The notes beneath the pieces are model-generated. The model ran no database searches. It worked only from the letters and a program-made list of their open reading frames with translations, and was not told the origin of the DNA. A stretch of 20,817 bases of DNA from a virus, in the IMG/VR virus record IMGVR_UViG_3300048034_000041, positions 1 to 20,817 of that record; one strand, 5' to 3'. Made by a program: the position numbers and the translations under genes. Positions 7,211 through 15,041 of the stretch are shown here, one piece after another; position 1 is the first letter of the stretch; every line of letters starts with the position of its first letter.

Positions 7211-7801
7211 ATGGCGTTATACGGAAATACCGATTCCAACGCGAACAAAACTAAGGTTGAAGGAGTCCGTGGTAACGGTCCTGGATCACAGTCTCAGACT
7301 GTAGTATTTGTTGACGCACAGGAAGCAAACCTCGCTGAGAATAAAGCTCGTGGCATCAGTGGTCCTGGTTGGTGGGCATTTGCCACCTATTCACAAGGAA
7401 CAGTAACTCGCACTAAGGCAGAGTGTCTGGCAGTTATCTCTAATCCTGAAGCAAATAGTGCAGAAACTCAGGCAGATGATACTATCGCAGCAGACTACGG
7501 TATCACTATTGATTCACAACCAGCATCTGCTTCAGTAGCCAGTGGTGCTGCAGGTCAATTCGTTGTTGCTGCTGTCTCCCGTCCTACAGGTGGAACACTT
7601 TCCTTCCAGTGGCAAGTTTCTACTGACGCTGGAGCGAACTTCGCTAATTCAACAGATGCAGGTGTTGTCAGTGGTTCTGCTACTAATACCCTTGACATCT
7701 CGGATGTTGCAGGACTCGATGCTAATCAGTATCGTTGTGTAGTTTCTGTTGCCGGTGGTGCTGATGTTACTTCCTCTGCTGCTACACTTACCGTTACCTG
7801 A
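7211..7801 (+). CDS. Ig-like domain virion surface protein (Hoc-like)
   Basis: A 196-residue protein. Residues 1-90 form a small N-terminal domain with Gly/Asn/Ser-rich sequence (RGNGPGSQSQTVVFVD, SGPGWWAFATY) of a type seen in cyanophage structural proteins. From about residue 97 there is one immunoglobulin-like beta sandwich: SQPASASVASGAAGQFVV, then LSFQWQVSTDAG with the core Trp, and DANQYRCVVS with the Tyr-x-Cys strand, ending in AATLTVT. Ig-like domains in tailed phages decorate capsids, tails or fibres and may stick to cell-surface glycans. It has its own consensus late promoter and terminator-insulated start, which supports high late expression. The exact site on the particle is inferred. 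Confidence 0.85.
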   Translation: MALYGNTDSNANKTKVEGVRGNGPGSQSQTVVFVDAQEANLAENKARGISGPGWWAFATYSQGTVTRTKAECLAVISNPEANSAETQADDTIAADYGITIDSQPASASVASGAAGQFVVAAVSRPTGGTLSFQWQVSTDAGANFANSTDAGVVSGSATNTLDISDVAGLDANQYRCVVSVAGGADVTSSAATLTVT

Positions 7802-7808
7802 TAATTAA

Positions 7809-8171
7809 ATGAGATTTGATGAACTGAATGAAGACAACTATGTCTTCTTTGCAATTAAATATTACAACAATCCACACTGTACTACTAAAGAAGAATTTGA
7901 TGAGGATTTAAAAAGGTTTAAGTATGTCAAAAAACTTATGCGAAAGTATATAAATTCTGACATACTTAAACATCATTTAATTTTAAATCATTTGATTATT
8001 CTTTTTAATGTGTTTAATGATGCAACAGTTCCTTTGCTGTTTTATAAAATTGAAAGAAATTGTTGGCCCGTTCTCAAATCTTTTCTGATATACTTAAACA
8101 GGATGCCACCAAACTATCTGGATCATGTTGAACCAGATTATAAATGTTTAGAAGAACTAAATAAAATATGA
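7809..8171 (+). CDS. Hypothetical 120-aa phage protein
   Basis: A 120-residue soluble, helical protein of a kind common in marine T4-like phages but without known function. It is rich in aromatic, Lys and Asp/Glu residues (YVFFAIKYYNNPHCTTKEEF, then KYVKKLMRKYINS). The middle is hydrophobic (LILNHLIILFNVF) but interrupted by His and Asn, so I read a buried helix rather than a membrane span. It starts eight bases after the Ig-like gene. Its stop overlaps the next ATG (ATGA at 8168-8171), so the two are translated as a pair. Confidence 0.78.
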   Translation: MRFDELNEDNYVFFAIKYYNNPHCTTKEEFDEDLKRFKYVKKLMRKYINSDILKHHLILNHLIILFNVFNDATVPLLFYKIERNCWPVLKSFLIYLNRMPPNYLDHVEPDYKCLEELNKI

Positions 8172-8911
8172 AAAACATTAGAAAACTTCTACAGCAAGCG
8201 AGATATCAAATGTGGGAAGAACCAACAAATTCTGTTGGTTCCGGTGCTAATGTAGCACTACCTCCTGCACATGAACCTCCTGGTATTCCTGCCAGTAAGA
8301 AAAAGAAAAAGTATGATGGTAGAACAAAAGCAGGTCGTAAACTTGTAAACAGAATTTTAACCAACCGAGACAAGAAGGCAAAGAAAAAAATGACACAAGA
8401 ACAACACATTATCGAAGCTGACGATAAGCAGAAGGGTCCATCAGAAACTGAGAGAGCCCAAAAGCAAATTGCCCAACAGAAGAAACTGAACAAGCAGAAA
8501 GAAGTTCAGAAGAAAGCGCAGGATGCCAAAGGCAAAATGCAGAGTAAGACTAAAGAGATGGATACTCTGATGAAGGCACGTTTGTCTGACTTCAGAAAGA
8601 AAGCATCTGAGAAGTCTAGTTCACTCCAGAAGCAAGTATCAGAATCAGCAGGAACTCAGGCTCCTGGATTGGAAGTTCTTGGAACTCTCATGAAACTGGC
8701 ACAGGAATCTACCTATGGCAATCAAGAAGTAGAAGGTTTCGTTCAGTTCAGAGATGGTCGTTCACTTAGAGTTAACACTGATGTTGCTAAGAGAATGGTT
8801 GCTACATTTGAAGCACTCGACGCTGGCGTTCAGGATCAGTATCGTTTCCTCATGAATAAGAGTGTAGAAGACTTCCTTAAGATTATGCAGTTCAACCCAA
8901 CATCTATGTAA
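8168..8911 (+). CDS. Lys/Gln-rich coiled-coil protein, possible scaffold or virion protein
   Basis: A 247-residue protein in three parts. Residues 1-75 are Pro/Gly-rich then strongly basic (PPAHEPPGIPASKKKKKYDG). Residues 80-160 are a long charged helix, likely coiled coil, rich in Lys, Gln and Ala with almost no hydrophobic core. Residues 165-247 are a compact domain (GLEVLGTLMKLAQESTYG, FVQFRDGRSLRVN, FLKIMQFNPTSM). The make-up recalls phage core or scaffold proteins that hold DNA or capsid parts, but I do not recognise the family. It is coupled to the 120-aa gene before it by an ATGA overlap, and the next gene starts one base after its stop. Confidence 0.8.
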   Translation: MKNIRKLLQQARYQMWEEPTNSVGSGANVALPPAHEPPGIPASKKKKKYDGRTKAGRKLVNRILTNRDKKAKKKMTQEQHIIEADDKQKGPSETERAQKQIAQQKKLNKQKEVQKKAQDAKGKMQSKTKEMDTLMKARLSDFRKKASEKSSSLQKQVSESAGTQAPGLEVLGTLMKLAQESTYGNQEVEGFVQFRDGRSLRVNTDVAKRMVATFEALDAGVQDQYRFLMNKSVEDFLKIMQFNPTSM

Positions 8912-8912
8912 T

Positions 8913-9320
8913 ATGGCACCCTTTGGATCTGGGAGGGACTTAGCAGTCCTAAAATCAAAACTTGATATCTATGAAGACCTTTCTAAAGAAATGTTGGATA
9001 AGTTAGAAAGAGCAGTTACATCCATATCTGAGAATAGTAATAGAGTGGCAATCATTCTAGAACGTCATGAAAATAGATTAGACGAAGTAGATAAGAATGG
9101 TGTAGCATTAATTAAACTGATTGAAAAAGTAGAAGATAAGATTGATAAGGTAGAAGATAGAGTAGAACAACTCTCTCGTTTCCGTTGGGTAAGTGTTGGC
9201 GTTGCTACAGCAGCAGTCATCCTACTTAAGGTATCAGACTTTTTTGGTGGTATGCCTACAATGAACCAGTTGCCTCAACCATCGTTGACAGGGAACTGGC
9301 AACCTGCTATAGTGAGGTGA
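8913..9320 (+). CDS. Coiled-coil membrane protein (XhlA-like architecture)
   Basis: A 135-residue protein. Residues 10-90 are a heptad-patterned coiled coil (KSKLDIYEDLSKEMLDKLER, then KVEDKIDKVEDRVEQL). It is followed by one membrane segment at about residues 92-111 (VSVGVATAAVILLKVSDFF) and a short Pro-rich tail. A cytoplasmic coiled coil plus one C-terminal membrane helix is the build of XhlA-type lysis accessory proteins, so a lysis or membrane-tethering role is possible; family membership is not shown. The ATG lies one base after the previous stop. The gene's 3' end forms the left arm of an inverted repeat that runs up to the primase start. Confidence 0.78.
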   Translation: MAPFGSGRDLAVLKSKLDIYEDLSKEMLDKLERAVTSISENSNRVAIILERHENRLDEVDKNGVALIKLIEKVEDKIDKVEDRVEQLSRFRWVSVGVATAAVILLKVSDFFGGMPTMNQLPQPSLTGNWQPAIVR

Positions 9321-9338
9321 AGCAACTCGCCACTATAG
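9307..9338. repeat. Inverted repeat in front of the primase start
   Basis: CTATAGTG (9307-9314) and CACTATAG (9331-9338) are perfect 8-base arms around a 16-base centre. GAG/CTC can extend the stem with a two-base bulge. The repeat ends one base before the primase ATG. No T-run follows. The only Shine-Dalgarno candidate, GAGG (9314-9317), lies within it, 22 bases before the ATG, so folding could hide it or bring it closer. Confidence 0.7.
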
Positions 9339-9339
9339 T

Positions 9340-10320
9340 ATGAATTTTATTGATGCGAAGTATATTAATCTTATCTCGCCTCAACTTGTAAAGTTTGCAA
9401 AAAAGAAATCAGATCTGTATACATTCAGATGCCCCTACTGCGGTGACTCACAGAAGCACCGCAATAAAACTAGGGGTTATTTTTATCGCAAACGTAATGA
9501 TTACTTTTTTAAATGTCATAACTGTGGCATCGGCAGAACGTTTACAAATTTCTTAAAAGATAATGATATGTTGCTTCACGATGAGTACATCATGGAGCGA
9601 TATAAAGAAGGTCTCACTGGCAAGGGATCTAATACTGCGGTGCCAGATTTTAAAATTCCAGCACCAGTATTTAAGAAAGATATATTCTCAGATCTTAAAA
9701 AAGTCGAAACTCTAAATAAAGAACATCCCGCAAAAGTATACTTAAGTCAGCGCCAAATTCCAGAGAATTTATTCTCAATTTTTTACTACGCAGAGGACTT
9801 CAATGCTTGGGCAAAACTGAATAATAATCAAAAAGAATCTAGAATTGTTATCCCCTTGATATCAAATGATGGCAACGTGTTTGGGTATCAGGGAAGGTCT
9901 CTGGATAAAAATACTAAACTGCGATACATCACTACAATTCTAGATAAATCATATCCTAAATTATTTGGACTTGATCGCATAAACAACTCAAAAAAAATAT
10001 ATGTCACAGAAGGACCATTTGATTCCTTATTCTTATCAAATGCCATCGCCATGTGTGGATCTGACGTTACGTTGGATGACACTCAGTTCAACAATCTCGT
10101 TTATGTTCTGGACAATGAACCACGGAACAAAGAGATCGTTGCCAAATACGAGAAACTTATCTCATCAGGGAATAGTATCGTTATATGGCCCGGAACTTTG
10201 ATACAGAAAGATATCAATGACATGAAAATGTCTGGACACAATGTACAAAATCTGGTAGAATGTAATACCTATCAGGGATTAGAAGCAATCATCAAATTAA
10301 ACGCCTGGAAGAAAGTATGA
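9340..10320 (+). CDS. 61: DNA primase gp61
   Basis: A 326-residue primase, near the 342 of T4 gp61, which makes the RNA primers for Okazaki fragments with helicase gp41. The N-terminal zinc-binding domain is clear: CPYCGD (C31, C34) and CHNCG (C59, C62). The TOPRIM-like catalytic part shows VTEGPFDSLF with E224 and VLDNEPRN with D258 and E260 as metal ligands. The region between (IVIPLISNDGNVFGYQGRSL) is the conserved RNA polymerase-like strand. It starts right after an inverted repeat and has no close Shine-Dalgarno sequence. Its TGA overlaps the nrdA ATG (ATGA), so primase and ribonucleotide reductase are coupled. Confidence 0.93.
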   Translation: MNFIDAKYINLISPQLVKFAKKKSDLYTFRCPYCGDSQKHRNKTRGYFYRKRNDYFFKCHNCGIGRTFTNFLKDNDMLLHDEYIMERYKEGLTGKGSNTAVPDFKIPAPVFKKDIFSDLKKVETLNKEHPAKVYLSQRQIPENLFSIFYYAEDFNAWAKLNNNQKESRIVIPLISNDGNVFGYQGRSLDKNTKLRYITTILDKSYPKLFGLDRINNSKKIYVTEGPFDSLFLSNAIAMCGSDVTLDDTQFNNLVYVLDNEPRNKEIVAKYEKLISSGNSIVIWPGTLIQKDINDMKMSGHNVQNLVECNTYQGLEAIIKLNAWKKV

Positions 10321-12623
10321 GTAACGGAATCAAAGTTGTTAAGCGCAGTGGTGAAATTGAACCACTGAACCTGGAAAAAATTCATTCGATGGTTGAATGT
10401 GCTTGTCATAATCTTGGCGGAGTTTCTGCAAGTCAAGTAGAAATGAACTCAGGAATTCAATTTTATGATGGCATCCCTACTGATAAAATTCAAGAGATCC
10501 TTGTTCGTTCTGCTAGTGATCTTATCTCTTTGGATAATCCAAACTATCAATTTGTAGCAGCACGTCTATTATTGTTTGGTCTTTATAAGCAAGTATTTGG
10601 TGATGATTGGAAGCATGGATTTCCTGATCTCAAAGAACATTTGAATGAAGGCATTGATCGTGGTATCTATGATGCTGAATTGGTGACTAAATATTCTGAT
10701 GATGAGTGGGAAAAAATTCATTCATATCTGGATCATGGTCGTGACTATTTGTTTACCTATGCTGGTCTTCGTCAGGTAGTTGACAAGTATCTCGTCCAAG
10801 ATAGGAGTTCACATGCAATGTATGAAACTCCTCAGTATGCATATTTGTTAGTTGCCGCTACAATTTTCGCAGAATATCCTAAGGAGACTCGTCTCGATTA
10901 TGTCAGAAGATACTACAACGCAATCAGCAAGCACAAAATCAACGTCCCCACACCTATCTTGGCAGGGGTGCGAACTCCACTTAGACAGTTTGCTAGCTGT
11001 GTTCTTATTGATAGCGATGACACCCTCAATAGCATCTTTTCTAGTGACATGGCGATTGGCCAGTATGTTGCTCAACGTGCAGGAATCGGTATCAACGCAG
11101 GCAGAATCCGTGGCATCAACGCTAAGATCCGAGGGGGAGAAGTTCAACATACAGGTGTTGTCCCTTTCCTTAAAAAGTTTGAAGCAACTGTCAGATGTTG
11201 CACTCAAAATGGCATCCGAGGTGGAAGCGCGACTGTACACTTCCCAATCTGGCACCAAGAGATAGAAGATATTATTGTTCTTAAGAACAATAAAGGAACA
11301 GAAGACAATCGAGTGAGGAAACTTGACTACTCCATCCAAATTTCAAAACTTTTCTATGAACGTTTCATTGCGAATGGAGAGATTAGCTTATTCTCACCGC
11401 ATGACGTACCAGGTCTCTATGATGCTTTTGGTAGTGATGACTTTGACACTTTATATCGGATGCATGAACTCAATGATGCTGTTCCAAGAAAGACTGTCGG
11501 GGCACAGGAACTAATTCTAAACATCCTGAAGGAGAGAGCAGAGACTGGTCGGTTGTATCTTATGAATATCGATCACTGCAACACTCACTCTTCATTCAAA
11601 GATCCTGTTTACATGAGTAATCTCTGTCAGGAGATCACTCTTCCAACTAAACCACTTACTCATATCGATGATCCTGATGGTGAGATTGCTCTTTGTATTC
11701 TTTCTGCTATCAATGTGGGCAAGATCTACAAACTTTCTGAGATGGAAGAACTATGTGATCTTTCTGTTCGTAGTCTAGAGGAACTAATCGACTATCAGAA
11801 ATACCCTGTAGTCGCTGCAGAACGCTCTACAAAGGCGAGAAGATCATTAGGGGTAGGATTTATTGGTTTAGCACATTACCTCGCTCGTAACGGCGAGCAC
11901 TACGATGATCAGGCGTCATGGGATTTAGTTCATGAATTGACTGAAGCATTCCAATACTTCCTCTTAAAATCTTCTAATGAAGTTGCTAAAGAAAAAGGAG
12001 TATGTGAAGCATTCCATAGGACCAAATATTCTGATGGAATTCTTCCAATTGATACATATAAGACCGATGTAGACAGTATCGTATCACCACACTATAATTA
12101 TGATTGGGAGAGTCTTCGCGCATCTATCAATGAGTTCGGATTGCGACACAGCACACTGTCCGCACAGATGCCATCAGAGAGCAGTTCCGTTGTGTCAAAC
12201 GCAACAAATGGAATTGAACCACCAAGAGCTTATCTGTCCATTAAAAAATCAAAGAAGGGGGTTCTTAAGCAAATTGTTCCACAGTACACTACACTGAAAA
12301 ATAACTACACACTCTTATGGGATATGGCATCTAATGCTGGATACATTAAGATTGTTGCTGTTATGCAAAAGTTCTTTGATCAAGGAATCAGTGGTAACTG
12401 GTCTTATAATCCAGAAAAGTTTGATAACAATGAGGTTCCAGTTTCAGTAATGGCACAAGACTTCCTTACTACTTACAAGTATGGTTGGAAGACTTCTTAT
12501 TATCAGAATACATACGACATCAAGACTGATGAATATCAGGAAGATGTGAAGCAGAGTTTAGAAAGTTTAATTTCAAGTATAGAAAACACCGAGGAGGAAG
12601 ACTGTGAGTCCTGTAAACTTTAG
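10317..12623 (+). CDS. nrdA: Ribonucleotide reductase class Ia, alpha subunit
   Basis: A 768-residue protein, similar to T4 NrdA (754), which reduces ribonucleoside diphosphates to deoxy forms with NrdB. Residues 1-90 are an ATP-cone-like regulatory domain (IKVVKRSGEIEPLNLEKI). Catalytic residues are visible: C228 in ASCVLIDSDD and C460 as the substrate-reducing pair, C437 with E439 in NLCQEITLP as the thiyl radical site and its acid, and the C-terminal C763-E-S-C766-K-L thioredoxin/glutaredoxin exchange pair. PSESSSVVSNATNGIEPPRA is the usual substrate loop. All key residues are present, so it should be active. It overlaps the primase stop by four bases and nrdB by 20. Confidence 0.96.
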   Translation: MSNGIKVVKRSGEIEPLNLEKIHSMVECACHNLGGVSASQVEMNSGIQFYDGIPTDKIQEILVRSASDLISLDNPNYQFVAARLLLFGLYKQVFGDDWKHGFPDLKEHLNEGIDRGIYDAELVTKYSDDEWEKIHSYLDHGRDYLFTYAGLRQVVDKYLVQDRSSHAMYETPQYAYLLVAATIFAEYPKETRLDYVRRYYNAISKHKINVPTPILAGVRTPLRQFASCVLIDSDDTLNSIFSSDMAIGQYVAQRAGIGINAGRIRGINAKIRGGEVQHTGVVPFLKKFEATVRCCTQNGIRGGSATVHFPIWHQEIEDIIVLKNNKGTEDNRVRKLDYSIQISKLFYERFIANGEISLFSPHDVPGLYDAFGSDDFDTLYRMHELNDAVPRKTVGAQELILNILKERAETGRLYLMNIDHCNTHSSFKDPVYMSNLCQEITLPTKPLTHIDDPDGEIALCILSAINVGKIYKLSEMEELCDLSVRSLEELIDYQKYPVVAAERSTKARRSLGVGFIGLAHYLARNGEHYDDQASWDLVHELTEAFQYFLLKSSNEVAKEKGVCEAFHRTKYSDGILPIDTYKTDVDSIVSPHYNYDWESLRASINEFGLRHSTLSAQMPSESSSVVSNATNGIEPPRAYLSIKKSKKGVLKQIVPQYTTLKNNYTLLWDMASNAGYIKIVAVMQKFFDQGISGNWSYNPEKFDNNEVPVSVMAQDFLTTYKYGWKTSYYQNTYDIKTDEYQEDVKQSLESLISSIENTEEEDCESCKL

Positions 12624-13791
12624 AGTAGGATCTAGCGACACTAATACCACAGTTCGTGGTATGACCGTATTCAATAAAGATAAAGTTGATACTAAGAAGC
12701 AACCGATGTTCTTCGGTGCCCCTCTTGGTATTCAGCGTTATGATACTTATAAGTATCCAGTGTTTGATAAACTTACTCAAACACAACTTGGATATTTCTG
12801 GAGACCTGAAGAGGTTTCTCTACAAAAAGATCGTGGTGATTATCAATCATTGCGTCCAGAACAAAAGCATATCTTTACTTCTAATCTGAAGTATCAGATT
12901 ATGCTTGACTCAGTTCAAGGTCGTGCTCCTGGTATGGCATTCATTCCTTACTGCTCTCTGCCTGAACTGGAAGCATGTATGGAAGTCTGGGGTTTCATGG
13001 AGATGATCCACAGTCGTTCATATACTCACATCATCAAAAATGTCTATGCTGATCCAGCAGAAGTGCTTGACACGATCCTGGATGACGCTATGATATTATC
13101 ACGCGCCGAAACAGTTACAGGTGCGTATGATGATTTCATCAACCATGCTCAAGAATATGGTAGTAGCAATCAGTGGGAGCATAACCTTGAGGGAGTTCCC
13201 GCTGCTGAATACGATCTATATGAACTGAAGCGTAAACTTTATCGTGCTGTAGTCAATGTCAACATCCTCGAAGGTATCAGGTTCTATGTTTCGTTCGCGT
13301 GTTCATTCGCTTTTGGAGAGCTTAAACTCATGGAGGGATCCGCTAAAATTATCTCTCTCATCGCAAGAGACGAAAACCAACATCTTGTTCTTACACAAAA
13401 CATTATCAATAAGTGGAGTCAGGGAGACGACCCAGACATGGTTAGAATTGCTAAAGAAGAAGAGCAGTGGGTCTATCAGGCATTTGAGGCAGCGGTAACT
13501 GAGGAACGTGTCTGGGCAGATTATCTGTTCAAAGAAGGTTCTATGATCGGTCTCAATGCTAAACTTCTTACTCAGTATGTTGAGTGGGTTGCCAACCGTC
13601 GCATGAAAGCGATTGGTCTGAAACCAATTTATGATGTTGCTGCTAAGAATAATCCATTACCATGGACTGAGCATTGGATCTCTTCTAAAGGTCTTCAAGT
13701 TGCACCTCAAGAAACTGAGAATGAAAGTTACATTGTTGGAGGAATTAAGCAGGATGTTAAGAAAGATACTTTCGCTAATTTTCAACTGTGA
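12604..13791 (+). CDS. nrdB: Ribonucleotide reductase class Ia, beta subunit
   Basis: A 395-residue protein (T4 NrdB 388) that houses the di-iron centre and tyrosyl radical for NrdA. Iron ligands and the radical Tyr can be placed: D102 in MLDSVQGR, E133 and H136 plus Y140 in MEMIHSRSY, E223 in LEGIRFYVSF, and E257 and H260 in ARDENQH. The start is GTG at 12604: GAGGAGGA (12591-12598) lies five bases before it and falls within the last codons of nrdA, so the two subunits overlap by 20 bases and are probably made in a fixed ratio. The alternative ATG at 12661 would remove residues without a better ribosome binding site. Confidence 0.95.
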   Translation: MSPVNFRVGSSDTNTTVRGMTVFNKDKVDTKKQPMFFGAPLGIQRYDTYKYPVFDKLTQTQLGYFWRPEEVSLQKDRGDYQSLRPEQKHIFTSNLKYQIMLDSVQGRAPGMAFIPYCSLPELEACMEVWGFMEMIHSRSYTHIIKNVYADPAEVLDTILDDAMILSRAETVTGAYDDFINHAQEYGSSNQWEHNLEGVPAAEYDLYELKRKLYRAVVNVNILEGIRFYVSFACSFAFGELKLMEGSAKIISLIARDENQHLVLTQNIINKWSQGDDPDMVRIAKEEEQWVYQAFEAAVTEERVWADYLFKEGSMIGLNAKLLTQYVEWVANRRMKAIGLKPIYDVAAKNNPLPWTEHWISSKGLQVAPQETENESYIVGGIKQDVKKDTFANFQL

Positions 13792-13946
13792 AAACACCAC
13801 CACCGTGGAAACTGTTAGCATTAGCAGACCCAGAGTTGTCGGAGAAACACTGGCAACTCCTGAAACTAGGACCGAGCAGTCTGGCAGAAGCTTTTATTCT
13901 CCAAGCGATCAAATGGAAATACCAGACCCGTGGGACGACATCTTAA
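13788..13946 (+). CDS. Small 52-aa protein overlapping the nrdB stop
   Basis: A frame of 52 residues beginning with GTG that shares four bases with the nrdB stop (GTGA). It reads KTPPPWKLLALADPE, then a helical stretch (LSEKHWQLLKLG, SSLAEAFILQAIKW) and ends shortly before the late promoter at 13952. Its codons resemble those of the neighbours, it fills the gap between nrdB and the endonuclease, and the GTGA overlap matches the coupling used throughout the window. No signal peptide or membrane segment. I do not recognise it. The other frame here continues a shadow of nrdB and is less protein-like. It could be a small regulator or partner of the reductase, but that is only a guess from position. 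Confidence 0.6.
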   Translation: MKTPPPWKLLALADPELSEKHWQLLKLGPSSLAEAFILQAIKWKYQTRGTTS

Positions 13947-13951
13947 TGTAA

Positions 13952-13959
13952 TCTAAATA
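13952..13959 (+). promoter_or_regulatory. Candidate late promoter TCTAAATA
   Basis: A TCTAAATA octamer just after the 52-aa gene. Its last four bases are the outer left arm of the terminator that follows. RNA would begin near 13965, in the loop of that hairpin. Confidence 0.55.
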
Positions 13960-13983
13960 CCTCCAGTGATGGGGGTATTTTTT
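13956..13983 (+). terminator. Intrinsic terminator after the nrd block, also covers the next RBS
   Basis: AATACCTCC, loop AGTGAT, GGGGGTATT with one G-U pair, then a T-run to 13983. GGGGG (13971-13975) sits eight bases before the ATG at 13984 and serves as its Shine-Dalgarno candidate, the same design as at 2714-2734. Confidence 0.8.
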
Positions 13984-14316
13984 ATGAAACCACAATCTGC
14001 TAAGGCAAAGGGTAGAAAGTTACAACAGTGGGTTAGAGATAAATTGATTGAACATCTTAGCGTACATCCTGAGGACATTGAATCTAGATCAATGGGTGCA
14101 GGCGGCGAAGATCTCATTATGGCAAGAGCAGCTAGACAAAAGTTCCCTCATAGTATAGAATGTAAAAATGTAGAGAAACTCAATATCTGGGATGCCTACG
14201 AGCAATCTGCTGCAAATTGTGGAGATTACGAACCAATTGTTGTTATCAAAAAAAATGGTAAGAAACCTTTGGTAGTAATCGACGCTGAATACTTTATTAA
14301 AAACTTTCAAAACTAA
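13984..14316 (+). CDS. Small PD-(D/E)xK endonuclease (resolvase-like)
   Basis: A 110-residue protein. Residues 8-25 are a basic helix (KGRKLQQWVRDKLIEHL). It is followed by SMGAGGEDLIMA with E42-D43, and HSIECKNVEK with E59-x-K61, the D...ExK core of PD-(D/E)xK nucleases such as Holliday-junction resolvases and VRR-type enzymes. ECKN followed by a Trp-bearing helix (NIWDAYEQSAANC) is typical of the small phage versions. It may trim branched DNA or replication intermediates. I chose the ATG at 13984, because the upstream in-frame ATGs at 13966 and 13969 lie in the terminator hairpin. No signal peptide. Confidence 0.82.
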   Translation: MKPQSAKAKGRKLQQWVRDKLIEHLSVHPEDIESRSMGAGGEDLIMARAARQKFPHSIECKNVEKLNIWDAYEQSAANCGDYEPIVVIKKNGKKPLVVIDAEYFIKNFQN

Positions 14317-14318
14317 TT

Positions 14319-15041
14319 ATGAAAAGACTATTCCTAGCATTACTTTTAGCAGCAACCCCTGCTGCAGCACATCCACTTACTACTCCACATCATCACCCAG
14401 AGGAGACAACAGTAAATATTCTTGCTGATGATCATAAGATCACTCAGGGATATAATACTATGGATGCCATGGGATGTATGCTCCTTCGTGAATGCACTGA
14501 TGATGTAGTCAAGGTAACTTCTATGCTTGACATCTCATCCAATTATAATGATATGGAAGACTTTACTGGTGTGACTGGTGAGTTTCATAACATCTTACAT
14601 TCACTCAATCAGGTTGGTGTGAATGTATTCCTTGCTGATGAGAAGTATTTTCCTAAAGGACATCGTGGTGTATACCATACTGTCTCCAATAACTTCTTCC
14701 TCAATAAGGATCACATGGGTGATCCCGGAATCCTGATGATGGTGATGCGTCATGAAGGTTGGCACGCTGCACAAGATTGTATGGCAGGCACGATTGATAA
14801 TAGTTTGATTGCTATCATCAAACCAGAGGATGAAGTTCCAATGATTTGGCGTGTATTAGCAGAACGTACATACCCAGAAAATGCTGTACCTTGGGAAGCA
14901 GAAGCACAGTGGGCAGGTAGAACAGAGAACATGACAATGAATGCTCTTGCAGCGTGTGCTGGTGGTGCTATGTGGGAAGTGTATGACCCAACACCTTTGA
15001 CACGTAAGTATCTTGTAGACTTTGGATATATCAAAGAGTAA
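14319..15041 (+). CDS. Exported HExxH zinc metallopeptidase-like protein
   Basis: A 240-residue protein. Residues 1-17 are a Sec signal peptide (KRLFLALLLAATPAAA), with cleavage expected after AAA-H, and a His-rich mature N-terminus (HPLTTPHHHPEE) follows. Residues 145-149 are H-E-G-W-H in VMRHEGWHAAQDC, the HExxH zinc site of metallopeptidases with E146 as general base. WEAEAQW (residues 192-198) about 45 residues further offers E193 or E195 as the third ligand in the gluzincin manner. Four or more cysteines in the mature part fit an oxidising periplasm. It would act on an envelope protein or peptidoglycan peptide; the substrate is unknown. It starts two bases after the endonuclease stop and overlaps the next ATG by one base (TAATG). 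Confidence 0.8.
   Translation: MKRLFLALLLAATPAAAHPLTTPHHHPEETTVNILADDHKITQGYNTMDAMGCMLLRECTDDVVKVTSMLDISSNYNDMEDFTGVTGEFHNILHSLNQVGVNVFLADEKYFPKGHRGVYHTVSNNFFLNKDHMGDPGILMMVMRHEGWHAAQDCMAGTIDNSLIAIIKPEDEVPMIWRVLAERTYPENAVPWEAEAQWAGRTENMTMNALAACAGGAMWEVYDPTPLTRKYLVDFGYIKE

Noticed and set aside
8157-8163. CTAAATA as a late promoter
   Set aside because: RNA would begin inside or past the start at 8168; the bases are ordinary codons of the 120-aa gene.
10848-11339. 163-codon open frame on the minus strand inside nrdA
   Set aside because: Lies wholly opposite conserved nrdA sequence, with no ribosome binding site and protein-unlike composition.
13631-13951. Plus-strand frame running from nrdB into the gap before the endonuclease
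   Set aside because: Mostly a shadow of nrdB; the 52-aa frame with a GTGA overlap explains the gap better.
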